Below, one piece after another: positions 13,097 through 25,945 of a stretch of DNA of 64,000 nucleotides (positions are counted from its first letter, which is position 1; each line of letters starts with the position of its first letter). The stretch lies in NCBI RefSeq assembly GCF_017654505.1, contig NC_054540.1, positions 42,100,554-42,164,553 on the forward strand, read 5' to 3'. Source of the DNA: Polyodon spathula (lineage: Eukaryota > Chordata > Actinopteri > Acipenseriformes > Polyodontidae). Both the position numbers and the translations under genes were made by a program. Under the pieces are notes generated by a model. It had not been told where the DNA came from. It searched no databases and saw only the letters and a list, made by a program, of their open reading frames with translations.

Positions 13097-13589
13097 TGTG
13101 ACAGGGTAGATAAGAGCCCCTGCTGTGAAAAGGTCACATCCCATCAGCAGGGGCAGCAGCGGGGACCTGTCCATCAAGCAGGCTCTGGCAACTACGGGGT
13201 TAACATTCTGTAGGTGTCGGTCTGCTAGGAGAGGAGCGAGGTACACCTTGTTCCAAGCCCAGGTAAATCAGGTATGGGGAGGAGTCAAGGTGTACAAAAG
13301 GGGCAGCCTCTCCACCGGTCAGGACATTGTTCCTGAGACAAGAGGAGAGAGAGCGTGTGGGGGCTGGATAAAAGCCTTAACTTTTCGTTGTGCTTTTTGT
13401 TGTCAGACTAAGCACAGCTGTTTCCTGCGTTACAGCTGCTGATGACTGGTCAAGCACAGGACTGTGGTATTAAAAGAACCAGGACTTAATATGCGCTCCT
13501 CTCAGGATCTGTCAATTGTAAATAGTGTGTTTTAAAGTGATAAACATGGTGGCACCTTTTCTTTGAAACCTGACTCTCCGTGTGTCACA
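13097..13589 (+). mobile_element. solo LTR, 493 bp
   Basis: The segment starts TGTGACAGGG and ends TGTGTCACA, so TGTGAC and GTCACA form the usual short inverted LTR termini. It is flanked by perfect 5-bp target duplications, CTACT at 13092-13096 and at 13590-13594. There is no internal region, so this is a solo LTR left by LTR-LTR recombination. The plus orientation is inferred from a TATA-like GGATAAAAGCC at about 13366. The family is unknown, but the ends resemble Ty3/Gypsy LTRs. Confidence 0.92.
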
Positions 13590-13594
13590 CTACT

Positions 13595-15693
13595 GTATTT
13601 GCTGTCTGGAGCATGGACATACCTCTGGGGTTTCTATTTCACTTCCAGTTTGCAGAGTCATACTGTGAAGCCCAGTAAATATCACATTACACTGTGCTTC
13701 TAACACTGCTCCTTGTTTAAACCTGTTTCAAAGAGACAGGGCAAAGAAACACAGGTGCAGCTAAAAATGCATGACAGTACTACAAGTTCGGTCTGGTTAA
13801 ATCAGGAAGGATATGGAAGTACAGGTTCAATGACTGATTACCTACAGTAAACAGAAAACCACAGCTACTGGACGTGGGTTTACTGCTGAAATACAGTATG
13901 TGTACTCATTTAAACTATTTTGATTTACTTAAATGATGGGAGATTAGTTACTTGGACCACTCCAATATAATCAGAATCATTGTCAAGGCGTGGCCACCCT
14001 AAATTGACAGAATACATGATATTGCCTGTGATGCCCAACTTCCAGGCATCACAGGCAATGGTTTTTGCAATACATTTTAGCATAAGAAAACTTAAACTTA
14101 AAAAGGGTTACTCGGTGCACAGTATACAGGCTATAAATAAGGAATTGAGACCCTGAGAAACACTGCTGTCATATACTGTGGGGTAAGCAAATAAGTGTTT
14201 AAAAGTGTTTATGTACGCTCACTTTTAATAGTTATATTATTTTCATGGTAAATAGCTTGGTAACTTTGAACCTTTTCAATAAATTGAGTGGGAAAGTGGG
14301 TACAAACACTTTTCTTCATGTAGAGAATAATGTTTTTGACATTGTCACTGATTCTTCACTGAGTATCTTTAAACCTCTTAATATAGAAAATGTGCATGTT
14401 CTTAGTGGAAGATGGTGTTTTAAGGTGTATAGGTCCTATACATACCGTCCTAAAGTGCAGTTACATTATATGAACATCTATAATCCTAGGTGACATGGTG
14501 GATGTACTCACACAGCTTAAATGCCGTACTAATAATCCAGATAGCTCTCCCATTCAAAAGCTCTGATCCTCACTGCTAAAATAAAAGTCCCCACATTTCA
14601 AAACTGGCTGATAGCTTGACCGCAGTATATAATTGCACATCAAAATAAATCGCAAATGCAAAGCCAAATACACAATGGTTCCTGATACAGTGTGTCAACA
14701 CATACAATTACATGTATTCATTTAGCTGTATTGTTTGTACAAAGAAAACCTACTATAAATATCAGTGCCGATTATAAATTTAAAATGACAACTCTGGTGA
14801 TAGTTTGCCATGTCTTAGTAAAGTGGGAATTAAACTTAATACCTATTATTAAATAACAGATAATATGATCTATTAGAATTACATTTTAAGCACAAATATA
14901 ATTGCACAAAAAAATAAATGGCATGACAAATTATTTCTGCTTATGTCATAACCCATATACCAAATAATACATGTATTATAATTATCTCTTTCACTAATAC
15001 TTGCAAATATGGAAGAAAACCAATAATGTAAAGTAGCCAACGATTAAATGTAATCTCTAAACTACGTAGCCTAAAGTTAACCTATTATTAAATAATAATA
15101 TGAAAAACATGTTATTAATATTATAACGACGTCTTTCCAATTCTTACCACATATAATGTAGCTTTTAATAAAGATCCCGACAACATTTTTAAGAGTAAAA
15201 CAATTAACTAGATACATTGGAAAGATTGCAGTAATAATCTGTTCACAGACAGAAATAGTTCATTTAAACATTTCCTTTAAACTCTAAGATTTGTGCATAT
15301 GTAGAAAGGCTAAAAAAGGCAAACGGTAACTTATTTCCTGTGACACCAGCACTTATCCTCAATGGCTGGGACAGTGCATCAGGTCACTGTGCCTATCGAA
15401 ACTTCAGCCTGCACAGCCTTTAATTTAAATTAATATAGTGAAGTCTAAGCAGACAGCCCTGCCCCCAGAGGTCTGACTCCCAATTTAATCATCGTCTAGA
15501 TCTTGCTGTAATGCATTACTGCAATTAGTTTTGTTGACCTTTTTCAGGAAAGCAATACATCAACAGCTGAAAAACAATGATCTGTTTTGCATTATCTTCA
15601 TCTGTTGTATTGTTGCACTACACATTGTTTTTAAGCCTGACAGTATCAAAGTTACAGTAGCCGTCTCCAACTCTGCTCCTTTCTTGGAAGTAA
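13595..15693. other. no gene; one strong hairpin
   Basis: A+T-rich non-coding DNA. Apart from the hairpin at 14021-14059, nothing structured was seen. Confidence 0.5.
14021..14059. other. perfect 15-bp inverted repeat (hairpin)
   Basis: The arms ATTGCCTGTGATGCC (14021-14035) and GGCATCACAGGCAAT (14045-14059) are perfectly complementary around a 9-base loop. The flanks do not extend the stem. It could be a hairpin in a transcript, a cruciform or a tiny inverted-repeat element. No function is implied. Confidence 0.85.
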
Positions 15694-16830
15694 GTGCATT
15701 GCTACCCATTTCTTTGGCTTTCGGAAGCAGGTTCGGAAGCATTTAAACTAGAAAGGAAGAGGGGAGAAATCAACAAAAAAACAGAAGGGAGACCGCATCA
15801 AAACAAGAACAACAACTCAGGTAAGACAACCATTAAATGTATTTATCTAAATGCTAGAAGTATCAGAAACAAAATTCTAGAACTTGAAGCTACTGCACTA
15901 ACAGGTAACTATGATGTGATAGGTGTTACAGAAACGTGGTTATCTGAGAGTGATGGGGACGAATTTAATATTTGTGGGTATACACTGTATAGGAAAGACA
16001 GGCAGGACAGAAGAGGAGGAGGAGGGGTAGCGCTATACATAAGAAACAGTCTTGAAGCCCAGGTGTTAAACCTGGACAAAGAAAATAAAACCGAATCAAT
16101 ATGGGTCAGAATAACAGACAAAAATTCAAAAGGCATAATAATAGGAGCATGCTATAGACCGCCAGATTCAGACGGTGAGCACAATAATCTGTTATACAAT
16201 GACATTAGAAATGTGTGTAGCAAAGGAGAAGCCATACTAATGGGGGATTTCAACTTCCCCCAAATAAAATGGGAAAACCCGGTGGGTAGCGCGAAGGATG
16301 AAATAGAAATGGTGGAAATGACAAATGACTGCTTCCTAACACAATTTGTGAAGGCACCCACTAGAGGGGAGGCATGCCTTGATTTAGTCTTTTCAAATAA
16401 CGAAGATAGAATAACTAAAACAGAGGTCAGAGAACCACTGGCAAACTCAGACCACAACATGGTCTCATTTGAAGTGTTTTTTAAATCCCCAAAAGTAAAG
16501 ACTAAAGCTAAGGTTTACAATTTTAGAAAAGCAAACTATGAAGGCATGAAACAGAGACTAACAGAAGTAGATTGGAGTAAAATAGAGAAAACACCCACAG
16601 AAGAAGGATGGTTGTTCTTCAAAAATGTAGTACTAGAGGTGCAAAACAATTACATCCCTAAAGTAGACAAATCTAAATGTAAAACTAAATTGCCAAAATG
16701 GTTTAATAGATCAATTAAAAAAAAATATTCAGCGAAAAAAGGCACTTTACAGAGCATTAAAAAAGGACCAAAAAGAAAGTACACAGAAAGAGTACACAGA
16801 ACTGCAAACGCAAGTCAAAAAGGAAGTTAG
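15694..16830 (+). pseudogene. CR1 LINE ORF2, endonuclease part
   Basis: The first ATG of this frame gives 378 codons. From about residue 48 the product is an apurinic/apyrimidinic-like (EEP) endonuclease, which nicks target DNA for target-primed reverse transcription. Visible motifs are LNARSIRNK, TETWLSES, GGGGVALYI, the metal-binding MGDFNFPQ and the catalytic SDH near residue 251. The last part is lysine-rich and runs out of frame near 16740, where an A-rich stretch carries one extra base. After that the residues no longer match the family, and a stop follows at 16828-16830. The true N-terminus is uncertain because the ORF may begin farther upstream in intact copies. Confidence 0.88.
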
Positions 16831-16852
16831 AAAGGCCAAGAGAGAAATAGAA

Positions 16853-18598
16853 ATGAACATTGCTAAGGGAGCTAAAACCAATTCCAAAATGTTTTTCCAA
16901 TATTACAACAGCAAGAGAACATTCAAAGAGGAGATTAAATGTTTAAGAGATACAAATGGCAAAATCGTAGAGGAAGAAAAAAAAATAGCAAATATATTAA
17001 ATGATTACTTTTCACAAGTTTTTACAAAGGAAGATACTGACAACATGCCCCATATGCCATCCAGTTCCTATCCAGTTTTAAATAACTTTAGCATAACTGA
17101 GGCAGAAGTGTTAAAGGGACTAGGAGCTCTTAAAATAAACAAATCCCCTGGGCCGGATGAGATCCTCCCAGTAGTACTCAAAGAAATGAAAGAAGTAATT
17201 TACAAACCGCTAACCAAGATCATGCAGCAGTCTCTTGACACAGGGGTGGTACCGACAGACTGGAGAATTGCAAACGTAATACCGATCCACAAAAAGGGAA
17301 ACAAAACTGAACCAGGTAACTACAGACCAGTAAGCCTGACTTCTATTATATGCAAACTTATGGAAACTATAATAAGATCCAAAATGGAAAATTACCTATA
17401 TGGTAACAGGGTACTGGGAGACAGTCAACATGGTTTTAGGAAAGGGAGATCGTGTCTAACTAACTTGCTTGATTTTTTTGAGGATGCAACATCCATAATG
17501 GATAATTGCAAAGCATATGACATGGTTTATTTAGATTTCCAGAAAGCTTTTGACAAAGTCACGCACAAAAGATTAATTCTCAAACTGAACGCAGTTTGGA
17601 TTCAAGGAAACGCATGTACATGGATTAGGGAGTGGTTAACATGTAGAAAACAGAAAGTACTGATTAGAGGAAAAACCTCAGAATGGAGTGTGGTAACCAG
17701 CGGTGTACCACAGGGATCAGTATTAGGTCCTCTGCTATTCCTAATCTACATTAATGATTTAGATTCTGGTATAGTAAGCAAACTTGTTAAATTTGCAGAC
17801 GACACAAAAGTAGGAGGAGTGGCAAACACTGTTGCAGCAGCAAAGGTCATTCAAAATGATCTAGACAAGATTCAGAACTGGGCAGACACATGGCAAATGA
17901 CATTTAATAGAGAAAAGTGTAAGGTACTGCACGCAGGAAATAAAAATGTACATTATAAATATCATATGGGAGATATTGAAATTGGAGAAGGAATCTATGA
18001 AAAAGACCTAGGAGTTTTTGTTGACTCAGAAATGTCTTCATCTAGGCAATGTGGGGAAGCTATAAAAAAGGCTAACAAGATGCTCGGATACATTGTGAAA
18101 AGTGTTGAATTTAAATCAAGGGAAGTAATGTTAAAACTGTACAATGCACTAGTAAGACCTCATCTTGAATATTGTGTGCAGTTCTGGTCACCTCGCTATA
18201 AAAAAGATATTGCTGCTCTAGAAAGAGTGCAAAGAAGAGCGACCAGAATTATTCCGGGCTTAAAAGGCATGTCATATGCAGACAGGCTAAAAGAATTGAA
18301 TCTGTTCAGTCTTGAACAAAGGAGACTACGTGGCGACCTAATTCAAGCATTCAAAATTCTAAAAGGTATTGACAGTGTCGACGCAAGGGACTTTTTCAGC
18401 CTGAAAAAAGAAACAAGGACCAGGGGTCACAAATGGAGTTTAGAAAAAGGGGCATTCAGAACAGAAAATAGGAGACACTTTTTGACACAGAGAATTGTGA
18501 GGGTCTGGAATCAACTCCCCAGTAATGTTGTTGAAGCTGACACCCTGGGATCCTTCAAGAAGCTGCTTGATGAGATTTTGGGATCAATAAGCTACTAA
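16853..18598 (+). pseudogene. CR1 LINE ORF2, reverse transcriptase part
   Basis: The frame gives 581 codons in the +1 phase relative to the endonuclease part. Reverse-transcriptase motifs appear in order: SPGPDEI, DWRIANVIPIHKKG, NYRPVSLTS, HGFRKGRSC, YLDFQKAFD, SGVPQGSVLGPLLF and the catalytic KFADDTKV. The C-terminal region ([10 protein letters not shown] to the end) is typical of CR1 and Rex1-like elements. The coding sequence has no internal stop, so the frameshift near 16740 is the only visible lesion between the two halves. One copy-specific difference, THK in place of the PHK seen at 43.5 kb, suggests mild decay. Confidence 0.9.
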
Positions 18599-18675
18599 CA
18601 ACCAAACGAGCAAGATGGGCCGAATGGCCTCCTCTCGTTTGTAAACTTTCTTATGTTCTTATGTTCTTATGTTGT

Positions 18676-20870
18676 ATCTCAGACACAATATCTGCTTTTA
18701 CAGTAGCTAGGCAGATCCCGATTTTTAGTCCTTTCTAATCACCAAGTTCAACCCCTGGGGAACTAAGTAACCACTATATAAAAAAAGCACATGCCAGCAT
18801 CCTTATTTGTATTTCTCCAGCTGAATTAACTGCACTTGTTCAGTGTGCACTCAAAATGAATTAATCAACACTGTTTAAACATGGCAGATGTGCTCACAGC
18901 CAGCCACCCCAAAATCCCTCTCCAGGGTCTACAGGAGATATCTGCACTCCAGCACTAATCTGTGGGTGTGGCAGCATTTCACTCCAGCACTTCATAGTGC
19001 TACTGATCTTCACACATGATGCGGCTGTGCCCCAGGAAAGAGAAGCAGTGCACGCACACACAGAGGCACCCCATCACACTGTCATTATTAGAACAGCAAC
19101 ATCAGATTACACCCAATCGCAAGTCAAACAATCTATAGGAGGCAAGCAGGCTAGAATAAAGATTTATAGAGGAAGTCATTGTGTTCACTGAGGGTGACAG
19201 ACAGATTGATGCATATTTTGAATGAAGACTCTAAAAACAAATAAAACAATTGTGAAAAAAAACACAGATTTTAAAGGTTTTTGTTTTTTTTTTAAATTGT
19301 AAAACGAACCTTTAATGTTGCAAAATTTTAACTAAATAATCCAGTGTGTTCTATGTCTACAGAGTACCGATATAACTGCTGTGGCATTGGCAACACATGG
19401 TTTCCCATGCCTCAATCCTTAAGGGTTAGTGTTACTGTTCATTTAACCACAAGGGGCTGGCCTGAGACACACAATTACAAACAGAACAAACTAAACATCA
19501 GCCCTATTCACTACGGGTGGAACGAGGTGCTATACATGATGGTAGCATCTAAGTTAAGCCCAGGATGATTCTTCTGATCAGGGTCACTCCAGGTTGACCT
19601 TTGCCATGTCACAGCTTGAGGGAAAAAAAAAAAAAAAAAAAAAGATTAGCATTTCTCAACTCAGCGGGTCCGAAAACCCCCGGGTGAATTTTTCCAGCAA
19701 AATCTGAGGCAGTTGGGCAACAAAATGCCCATTTTCTGGTTGAGTAGCCATGGAATAACCCATTTATTACATTAGTACTATTCTTAACACACTTACATTG
19801 TTACAATGCCTATTTTGATGTAATAAAGCATGCCTAATTTAATTTGTCAAAAAATGATTTTACTCTTAAATTGCATGTATTTTTATATTGCACCAGATAT
19901 TTAACTTCATCTATGGGTACTTTTCAACACAACCTAATATTAGGGATATCAAAGCCTTTGCCATCACTTTTCTGAAGAAAAAGAAATGAGAAACAATACT
20001 AAGACTAGCATACCACCAAGTATTTCCCAAGATGCTATCAGGTTTTATTTTATTTACTACTGATAGCGTAATAAACGGCAGTATCAGCAGTGAATTTAGA
20101 TAAAGGGCTGTTTTTTATGGATATTACTTTCATAAACGATCACAGTAGAAAGCTACAACAACCTCAGAAATTACAGGATTTGGAGTAAATGGATTGACTA
20201 GACCTGTATGCACACGGAATCTGTGCTTTTGTGTTCATCCCTTATTTGCATTTGCTAGGTCACATTCACGCTACAGCAGAAGATTACTAGATCTTATTTT
20301 ATATTAACTCCACTCAAACAGGTACACACAACAAAACACTTCTCATGGTAACCTGTTACCTTTTGCACTAGAGCACTAAAGTCTTTCTTTCTACACATTA
20401 GAGTTAGCTTTATTGACAGATTGCCAGATGGGCACTCACCTAGAATAAACATCTTCATTATTAAAACAGCAACCTGTAGCAAACCTTTCTAACGACTAAG
20501 CATTTACTCTGCAGGGTGGTCAATATTGCAATACCCTCCAGAATGACTTGCTTTCTGGTACAGTAATACGGGATGCTTGACTCAAGGTACAGCACACATA
20601 AGGGTACAACAATAAAGGTATGCGACGTATATTCCCTACTGAGTTTAAAAGAGCACACAAGGCAACACCCTTTACCAGCACATATGGTGCAAAGCGGTAT
20701 AGTATTACTGTAGAGTAGGGAAAACTCGCATAATCTCTGCAAACAGTAATTGTAAGTAAACCTTTGAAGCAATAGCGTGAAACACAACCAACCACATTGT
20801 TATTAGATCAACACCGGCCCTTGCGTATGCAGGAAGCAGTCAAGGTGCAGTAAGTGAAGCGCGGCTGCAG
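18676..20870. other. no gene; poly-A run
   Basis: Non-coding. An A21 run lies at 19623-19643. Two overlapping minus-strand frames near 20461-20795 share no feature of a known family. Confidence 0.5.
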
Positions 20871-20871
20871 A

Positions 20872-20944
20872 GATTTGGGGTGGGGTGGGGGGTGGTGGGT
20901 GGGGTGGGGGTTGGGTGTTGATAGCGTCACTATAGTATTTTTTA

Positions 20945-20986
<42 letters not shown>
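20872..20986. repeat. G-rich tract followed by 38-base poly-C
   Basis: A run of GGGGT-like units (about 20874-20915) is followed 30-odd bases later by 38 consecutive C residues (20949-20986). Both could form quadruplex or i-motif structures. The two tracts could also pair with each other. Confidence 0.95.
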
Positions 20987-20987
<1 letters not shown>

Positions 20988-21080
20988 ACCGCTGTTGTAA
21001 ATTTACGATCCTCGAAAACATTTAAAATGCTAGGAGCTGGATGCCTTAAGGATTTTGGCCAACTTTGAGCCCTGACATGA

Positions 21081-21111
21081 TTGATAGATAGATAGATAGA
21101 TAGATAGATAG
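21081..21111. repeat. (GATA)n microsatellite
   Basis: About seven uninterrupted GATA units. Confidence 0.97.
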
Positions 21112-22572
21112 CACTGCAAAACTATCAGTACGCTGGAACATACTTTCTCGAACGCATTAAGTCAGAAACACACACAGTGCAGCCCAAACACACTGCTGAC
21201 TGCAGTACAGTACTAGAGCTCCGAGCCTTTCAACGTTTTTACTCAAACTACAACTATTTTATCAACTGTTCGAAACCACGCTACTTAAAAAAAAAGTCAC
21301 ACTTGAGAGAAAAACACAGCCGCTTTCTTCATTTTACATAAATGTATTACAGAGAGACATATTTATTATTACAGGACCTAACATATAAGCACGGATTCCG
21401 TATAGGCTACTGCTGACACGTTCCGATTGCTAAATTCATTTTGATCAATTTCAACATGCTCGCTGAACTGAGTACAGACTACAGTCAGACGGCAAGATTG
21501 GAGCGCATACAAAATACTATCTGTATATGCAACTAAATAATAGTTTGTAATATTTTAAATTCGGATTATTTCTTGATTTATTTATAGAAATCTGGCTATG
21601 CAGACCAACACCCCCCTATACTTATTATACCAAAAGAAGAGACGTGGAAAAACTTGTGATCCATAGAAAGCGAGATGAAGAATGCTATACCTGCTGTACC
21701 CCAACACCGATTCATTGCCTGCTGCACTGCACACAAGCAACAGACCTTTGCCAAATAAGTCGCAATACACACCCTTAATGATATTATATAAGAAAAACAT
21801 GAAATCTTACTCTTTTCCCTTATATTCCGTTAACGTTCCAACTCCACCAGTAACTTCCACCCGTCTCCTACCAACAGAACACAAAAGTAAAAAAAGAATG
21901 GGAATCTGTCCCGCCCATGCCTGCTTTCATTGGATAAAACGCTTCTTTTGCGTACAGGATTCTACAAAGTCATTTGATGATATCTGTGACGATCAAATCA
22001 GGAATGTCCAGTTTGCTAAAAGGAAACTGGTTTTGAACTTCCTCCGTGGATTGCGTCACTTTTTGCGATCATTTTCTGATGGCTGTGTTGTACATAAAAG
22101 TTACACCTGCATTTTTTGTTTTTTAAACCTTTTTTGTTAAATATCTTTAAAGCGACATAACACAGTTCAAAGCCAAATCAGAAACCAGATTGACCTCGTG
22201 GCGTCATTACTTTTGTCTGCTACCTGTAGTCAGACGTCAGCCCTAGTACTGGATAGTTCCCAGACGCAAGTTGAATTCTTCACAAGTGATTCACCTGGGA
22301 GTTAAGAATTCCGTGCCTGAGGAAAGAGATCACAGCCCCTGTGTGATGCTTCCAGATAGGGGAACAATCAACATGCACCACGAGCTCGATTCTTGGGCTC
22401 ATCTATTGTTGCTGAACAGGAGCCTGAATAAAAGTTATGCATACTTTTTGTTTTCTTTTTGTATTTGTTTGTTTGTTTTTGGTAAAAACTACTGTAATCT
22501 TCTTATCAAAGTGCCAGCATAAAATGTTTTAACAGTCGTATGCAAAAAGACAATAAAAAGTGATAAGATAAC
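21112..22572. other. no gene recognised; weak promoter-like patch
   Basis: Non-coding. Near 21905-21940 the minus strand carries a CCAAT box (ATCCAATG) and a GC box (GGGCGGG) about 15 bases apart, a pairing common in vertebrate promoters. No exon is recognisable downstream on the minus strand. A 152-codon plus-strand frame (21682-22140) shows no domain. Confidence 0.35.
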
Positions 22573-22574
22573 AA

Positions 22575-22576
<2 letters not shown>

Positions 22577-22631
<55 letters not shown>

Positions 22632-22710
22632 CATCTATAAACAAGAGAACCTGCTGGTGAGCATGTTGAGGCTTGTGAAAAATGCACAACCAGGACAGCA
22701 AAATATCCGC

Positions 22711-22765
<55 letters not shown>

Positions 22766-22766
22766 T
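22577..22766. repeat. (CA)n and (ATT)n microsatellites
   Basis: A CA tract of about 27 units (22577-22630) and an ATT tract of about 18 units (22711-22766) are separated by 80 bases of unique sequence. Confidence 0.97.
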
Positions 22767-23997
22767 TAAATAACACAGAAAGGACAGCAGGCAGGTTGCA
22801 GTCTGCAGTGCAAAAAAACCTTTACACAAGAGCAAAAAGCCAGTGCGTACCAATAATTCAATGGGTACCAACCAGTCAGTGGGTAACGTCAATCAATGGG
22901 TAACTGCATATCAGTTAAAATATGCATCTGTACCATGTGCTGTTTTCTGTTGTTGATATATTTCCTAAATAATCTTCAAACGTTTGTTGTACTTGAAGAA
23001 CTATTTCTTTCGCTTATTCCAGATGCAATGATTTACATCTGGTTTGATTCTATTGAGGGGTCATTGTCCTGGAAAAATGGATAGTAGCATATACATTCTT
23101 CTGAGCAGAGTATTAATAGCAAACATGCTATCACTTAGGGTGAAGTTAGAGTCGATTTACACATTGTACTTTAACTGATAAGATATCATAGGTCATCGGT
23201 AATTTCAACATACAAGTTTAGCTGAGACAAAATGCAATATACTCTGCTCCATGAAAACACGAATCAAGGCAGTTTTTTTTTTTTTTTTTTTTAGCATATG
23301 AACACATTCAGCTTTTCAATTCATTCTCAAATCAACTGTAAGATGCACAACAAATGAAGCGACTTCCACAGCAACATGTTATTGGATTGCCTTGGAGCAG
23401 GACATTAATGATCAATGTACAGCATGATCTGTTTAGTACAGTATGAACTTCCAGATTTAGAACACTTTAACTGTACAGTCATAAAGCATGCAAAGCATAA
23501 CCCTCTCCCACGACAGGCATTCAACTGCACTGTCCCACAACCATGCACAGTTCACACTTAATTCTGAGGCACACAAGACTTATTTTGTAGGGACACAAGT
23601 GTTCTTTTTAAACAGTTAATGTTTTTGCTTTGGAAGCCCCAAAAGGAATGTGGTCTGTAGCAGAACAAGCTACATACTGCTAAGTGATTCTGAGTGTAAT
23701 GAACCAGCACTGTCTTACCTCAGGAAGCAAGTCACAAATCCAGGAAGGGCCTTGCCTTTTTACTGGATGTGCTTTTTAACATTTCATTTTTTTACCATGA
23801 GCTTGCAAGATATTTTTAAACTAGACGGAGTCATGTTCCTTTGATTGTAGTATTGCATTTTGTCCTTCAGTCTGCTTATGTCATTGGGAGGTGATGGAAT
23901 GTATTTTTACTTTGTTTTATTCTGTCTGACCTTTGAAATGTGATTGTAACTTTTACTGATTGTTCCCTTTAGAAATCAAGTGGAAATACCAAGGCAG
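22767..23997. other. no gene recognised
   Basis: Non-coding, with a T21 run at about 23272-23292. No protein similarity was seen. Confidence 0.5.
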
Positions 23998-24190
23998 AAT
24001 ACAGACATGCCTGTGATAGAAGTAGACCTTTCTGAAGAGAGGAGCAGGCACTGGATTATTGGAATATAGACACGCCTATGATAGAAGTAGTCCTTTCTGA
24101 AGAGAGGAGCAGGCACTGAATTATTTAATACAGACATGCTTGTGATAGAAGTAGACCTTTCTGAAGAGAGGAGCAGGCACTGGATCATTT
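23998..24190. repeat. three-copy, 65-bp tandem repeat
   Basis: Three copies share GATAGAAGTAG and TCTGAAGAGAGGAGCAGGCA. They start near 24000, 24065 and 24129. The copies are highly similar, differing by a few substitutions each. Confidence 0.93.
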
Positions 24191-25261
24191 CAGATCTTTC
24201 ACCCTGACAAAGGGATTTTGCTTGGCAAACTTCTCTAACCGGACATAACCACAAATGTCCACAATGCCCCTGTCCGTATTGCATCATGTTGAAAGTATGC
24301 TACACCATGTTTATTCCATGGTTAAACCACAGACTATTGACCTGGTCAGCACTGATTTTGCATGATTAACTGTTGCTAGACGATGCTTGCTACAGTATAT
24401 GGCACCGCAGCCAAATCATGTTTAACTCATTTCCATTGTCATTATCAGACTATAAAGTAAATTACAACCAGTCATTGCCATACCATGAGAGACCATAAAA
24501 CAATCATGGTCAGAAAATTTCTGGGCATGATCTATTGAAAACAATTAAGAAATTGCTCATTATGTTGTGTCTTATACACTATACTGCATTGTTGCAATTC
24601 CTTGTTTATCATAATGGTTCTGATATTTTTATTCACAAACAATTCGACACTGAGGTGTTGCTGATTCTTTTACCAATTTCCATATAGTATTCAATGTTTT
24701 AAAATATGATCATAAAAGATAACACATCAACAGCTTGAAGAAATGATTAGAAAATATATGTAATTGTGGTAACTGGATCAGTGAAAGACCAAGATTGTAT
24801 TGTAGTTATTATAAATGACATGGAAGCTTGGATGTAAACCTAGTGATAAGGTGATCTTTTTTATTGATGTATAAAATACAAGGTAGAAGGAATGATGAAT
24901 GCCAAACACAAGTGTATAGGATTGTGTGGGAACACTGTAGTTAAAATAGAAATGCATTGTTAAGGTGTTGCTTTGTCTGAGAGATTATTGTCATCATTTA
25001 AAATGATATATTGGAAAGAGGTATACATTACTAAAGTTGCATGCATCAGACGCTTTTTATGATAAGGTATGATGATGTATGGCTTTACATTATTAAAGGA
25101 CAACCAAACATCCCCAGCTTGACTGTCTCCATTTCCCATTGACTTTCCTGTTGTCCCAACATTTTTCCCAAAACCTTAAAAAACTCCCAGTTTGCAACCG
25201 CCCCAGATAGCACGCCTTATATTTTATCATCTTATCTTTTACTATTACTTTAAATTGTTTG
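24191..25261. other. no gene recognised
   Basis: A+T-rich non-coding sequence with no structure noted. Confidence 0.5.
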
Positions 25262-25364
25262 GTACATGATTATTTATTTATTTATTTTTAATCTGTAAAG
25301 CACTTTGAGGTGATTTATCACAAAAGGCACAATATAAGAAATAAATATTGATTGATTGATTGAT
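25262..25364 (+). mobile_element. L2-type LINE 3' end
   Basis: The block has CTGTAAAGCACTTTGAGGTG, then AAAAGGCACAATATAAG, and ends in TTGA repeats. This is the layout of 3' tails of fish L2-clade LINEs and the SINEs that borrow them. The same tail type recurs at 27123-27172 and 36700-36793. Nothing upstream is recognisable, so it is a heavily 5'-truncated copy. Confidence 0.7.
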
Positions 25365-25914
25365 AACCAATGGAAGTGGAAGAAACTTACAAAAAAATAA
25401 CAAAAGGTCCGGATGACAGAGTGAAACCACCATATTAAAGGTTAATTGAGCAAAAACGTCAAAGGAAACAAGAAAAACAGACTGGTCAATACTTAAACAT
25501 GTATTCTTAACAGTGATCTACAGAAATAATTCCTGTTTCTTGTTGTAAAACACAACCAGAGGTTTAAGTCGATGGACTGTACATCGAAAATAATTCACAA
25601 GTTAAATGATGAAATGATTTACTGTGCTCACACCAAGACTGATGCCACAGTGATTAATACACTTGCTCTACTTGCAGTGAAAGAACAGTGACCTAAAAAT
25701 CTCCTCTTGTGAAAATTACTGCGGAACATAGAGTGTATGTGTTATAATGCCTTAACCATGGCCTATTCACGTGTAAAGCAATATGTTCCAGAGTTATTAC
25801 ACTACATTAAAAGTATGCACAATGATAAGGGAAAAATAGCAAAACATAAGGTTATAACATATAGTGTAGCCTGGCCACAGAGTGGAAGTAGTTGTCCAGT
25901 AGTCAGACTCAGAG

Positions 25915-25945
<31 letters not shown>

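Larger units (their letters stand above)
15694..18672 (+). mobile_element. CR1-clade LINE, long copy
   Basis: This non-LTR retrotransposon has an endonuclease and reverse-transcriptase ORF split by a frameshift. A short 3' UTR follows and ends in tandem TTCTTATG 8-mers (about 18646-18672). An 8-bp 3' repeat is characteristic of the CR1 clade. No ORF1 was recognised upstream, so the copy is probably 5'-truncated, though the exact 5' boundary is not visible. Three further truncated copies occur at 1-177, 42376-43539 and 48625-49400. Confidence 0.9.

Noticed and set aside
12815..13246. 143-codon minus-strand frame
   Set aside because: It runs from plain intergenic DNA into the solo LTR at 13097, crossing its boundary, so it cannot be a conserved gene.
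21682..22140. 152-codon plus-strand frame
   Set aside because: No domain, composition resembles non-coding DNA, and there is no sign of splicing or conservation.
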